Below are positions 5,534-5,939 of a stretch of 5,939 nt of DNA, in pieces. Location: assembly GCA_009924965.1 (NCBI GenBank), contig RFQN01000091.1, forward strand, positions 1 to 5,939, given 5' to 3'. Every line of letters starts with the position of its first letter. Positions within the stretch are counted from its first letter, which is position 1. The notes under the pieces are model-generated. The model saw nothing but the letters and a program-made list of their open reading frames with translations, was not told where the DNA came from and made no database searches. Position numbers and translations under genes: made by a program. The stretch is from Verrucomicrobiota bacterium. GTDB lineage: Bacteria > Verrucomicrobiota > Verrucomicrobiia > Opitutales > UBA953.

Positions 5534-5939
5534 TTAGAGGCTCTTCAGGTAGGCGACGAGGTCGGCCACGCCTTGGTCGGTCAAGCCGAGCATGGCGGGC
5601 GTGTACATCAGCGACTTCTCCAGCTTCTCGACGGACTTGATGCGGTCCGCCGGGACGGTCTGGATGGCGCCGCCGACGCACTTGATCATCGTGGGGTCGC
5701 CCTGGGTGAGGATCATGCCGGTGATGACGAGCCCATCCTTGGTCACGAGGCGCGAGCCTTCGTAGCCATGGGAGATCGACGCAGAAGGCTGGGCGATGGC
5801 CTGGATGATCGTCTCGGCCGACTGCTGACGGCCGAAGGTCGTGAGGTTGGGGCCATACTCGATGCCCTGCTCGCCGATGCGGTGGCAGGTGTAGCAGACC
5901 GCGATGGCGGCCGCACCGCGCTTGGCGTCGCCCTTGAGC
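5534..5939 (-). CDS. C-terminal part of a c-type cytochrome / PVC haem-binding domain protein
   Basis: The frame is open from the right edge and stops at TAA (5536-5534), giving 134 complete residues; the start lies outside the window. Near the visible N-terminus is VCYTCH, a CxxCH covalent haem-attachment site (about 5898-5881), followed by the spacing and motifs of the Pirellula/Verrucomicrobium-type haem-binding domain: YGPNLTTFGRQQSAETIIQA, then the SISHGYEGSRLVTKDGLVIT segment, a small beta-rich part (GMILTQGD...VPADRIKSVE), then SLMYTPAMLGLTDQGVADLV and the ending AYLKSL. One of the Met residues in SLMYTPAML is the likely distal haem ligand, by analogy with the usual S-L-M-P motif. In this family the domain normally ends a long secreted protein carrying a propeller and HEAT repeats, so the missing part may be large. 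The role is periplasmic electron transfer. A GTG at 5746 is not the true start, because it would exclude the haem site. Confidence 0.9.
   Translation of the reverse strand, partial: LKGDAKRGAAAIAVCYTCHRIGEQGIEYGPNLTTFGRQQSAETIIQAIAQPSASISHGYEGSRLVTKDGLVITGMILTQGDPTMIKCVGGAIQTVPADRIKSVEKLEKSLMYTPAMLGLTDQGVADLVAYLKSL

Noticed and set aside
5525..5539. CTCTA/TAGAG inverted repeat overlapping the cytochrome stop
   Set aside because: A 5-bp AT-containing stem is weak and easily arises by chance; the adjacent 48-base hairpin is much stronger.

Overview
This GC-rich window looks like a chromosomal segment from the Planctomycetes-Verrucomicrobia-Chlamydiae (PVC) group, most likely a verrucomicrobium, perhaps Opitutae-like. 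The evidence is a combination of protein families: a C-terminal haem-binding domain of the Pirellula/Verrucomicrobium type, a secreted beta-propeller protein with the N- and C-terminal extensions common in PVC bacteria, a secreted ThuA-like protein and a DUF4337 membrane protein. The assignment is inference from protein style; no rRNA or other phylogenetic marker is present.

Layout: (1) 1-490, minus strand, the N-terminal 163 residues of a membrane-anchored or secreted helical protein that runs off the left edge. (2) 491-647, a 157-base divergent intergenic region with a -10-like hexamer, a 14-bp near-palindrome and a short inverted repeat. (3) 648-1673, plus strand, a secreted ThuA-like protein. 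(4) Four minus-strand genes, in transcription order: the C-terminal part of a c-type cytochrome / haem-domain protein entering from the right edge (5939-5534), a secreted Sel1-like repeat protein (5447-4653), a 757-residue secreted beta-propeller protein (4602-2329) and a DUF4337 membrane protein (2277-1678). The gaps between these four are about 86, 50 and 51 bases, so one operon is plausible. ThuA and the DUF4337 gene converge with only 4 bases between their stop codons.

Working model (inference): the haem protein and the beta-propeller protein are extracytoplasmic and resemble the two halves of the large PVC 'membrane-bound dehydrogenase' proteins, in which a propeller and a CxxCH domain share one chain. 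Together with the ThuA-like protein they suggest a small periplasmic oxidation module, perhaps for a sugar or sugar derivative. The substrate cannot be read from the sequence.

The most unusual non-coding signals are a 48-base, multi-tier hairpin at 5464-5511 between the cytochrome and Sel1-like genes, and a 12-base word inside it that recurs exactly in the intergenic region before the ThuA-like gene. None of the five visible start codons has a recognisable Shine-Dalgarno sequence. No RNA gene, CRISPR array, insertion sequence or phage gene was seen. The individual families are ordinary for this group and I see no clear evidence of a wholly new system.
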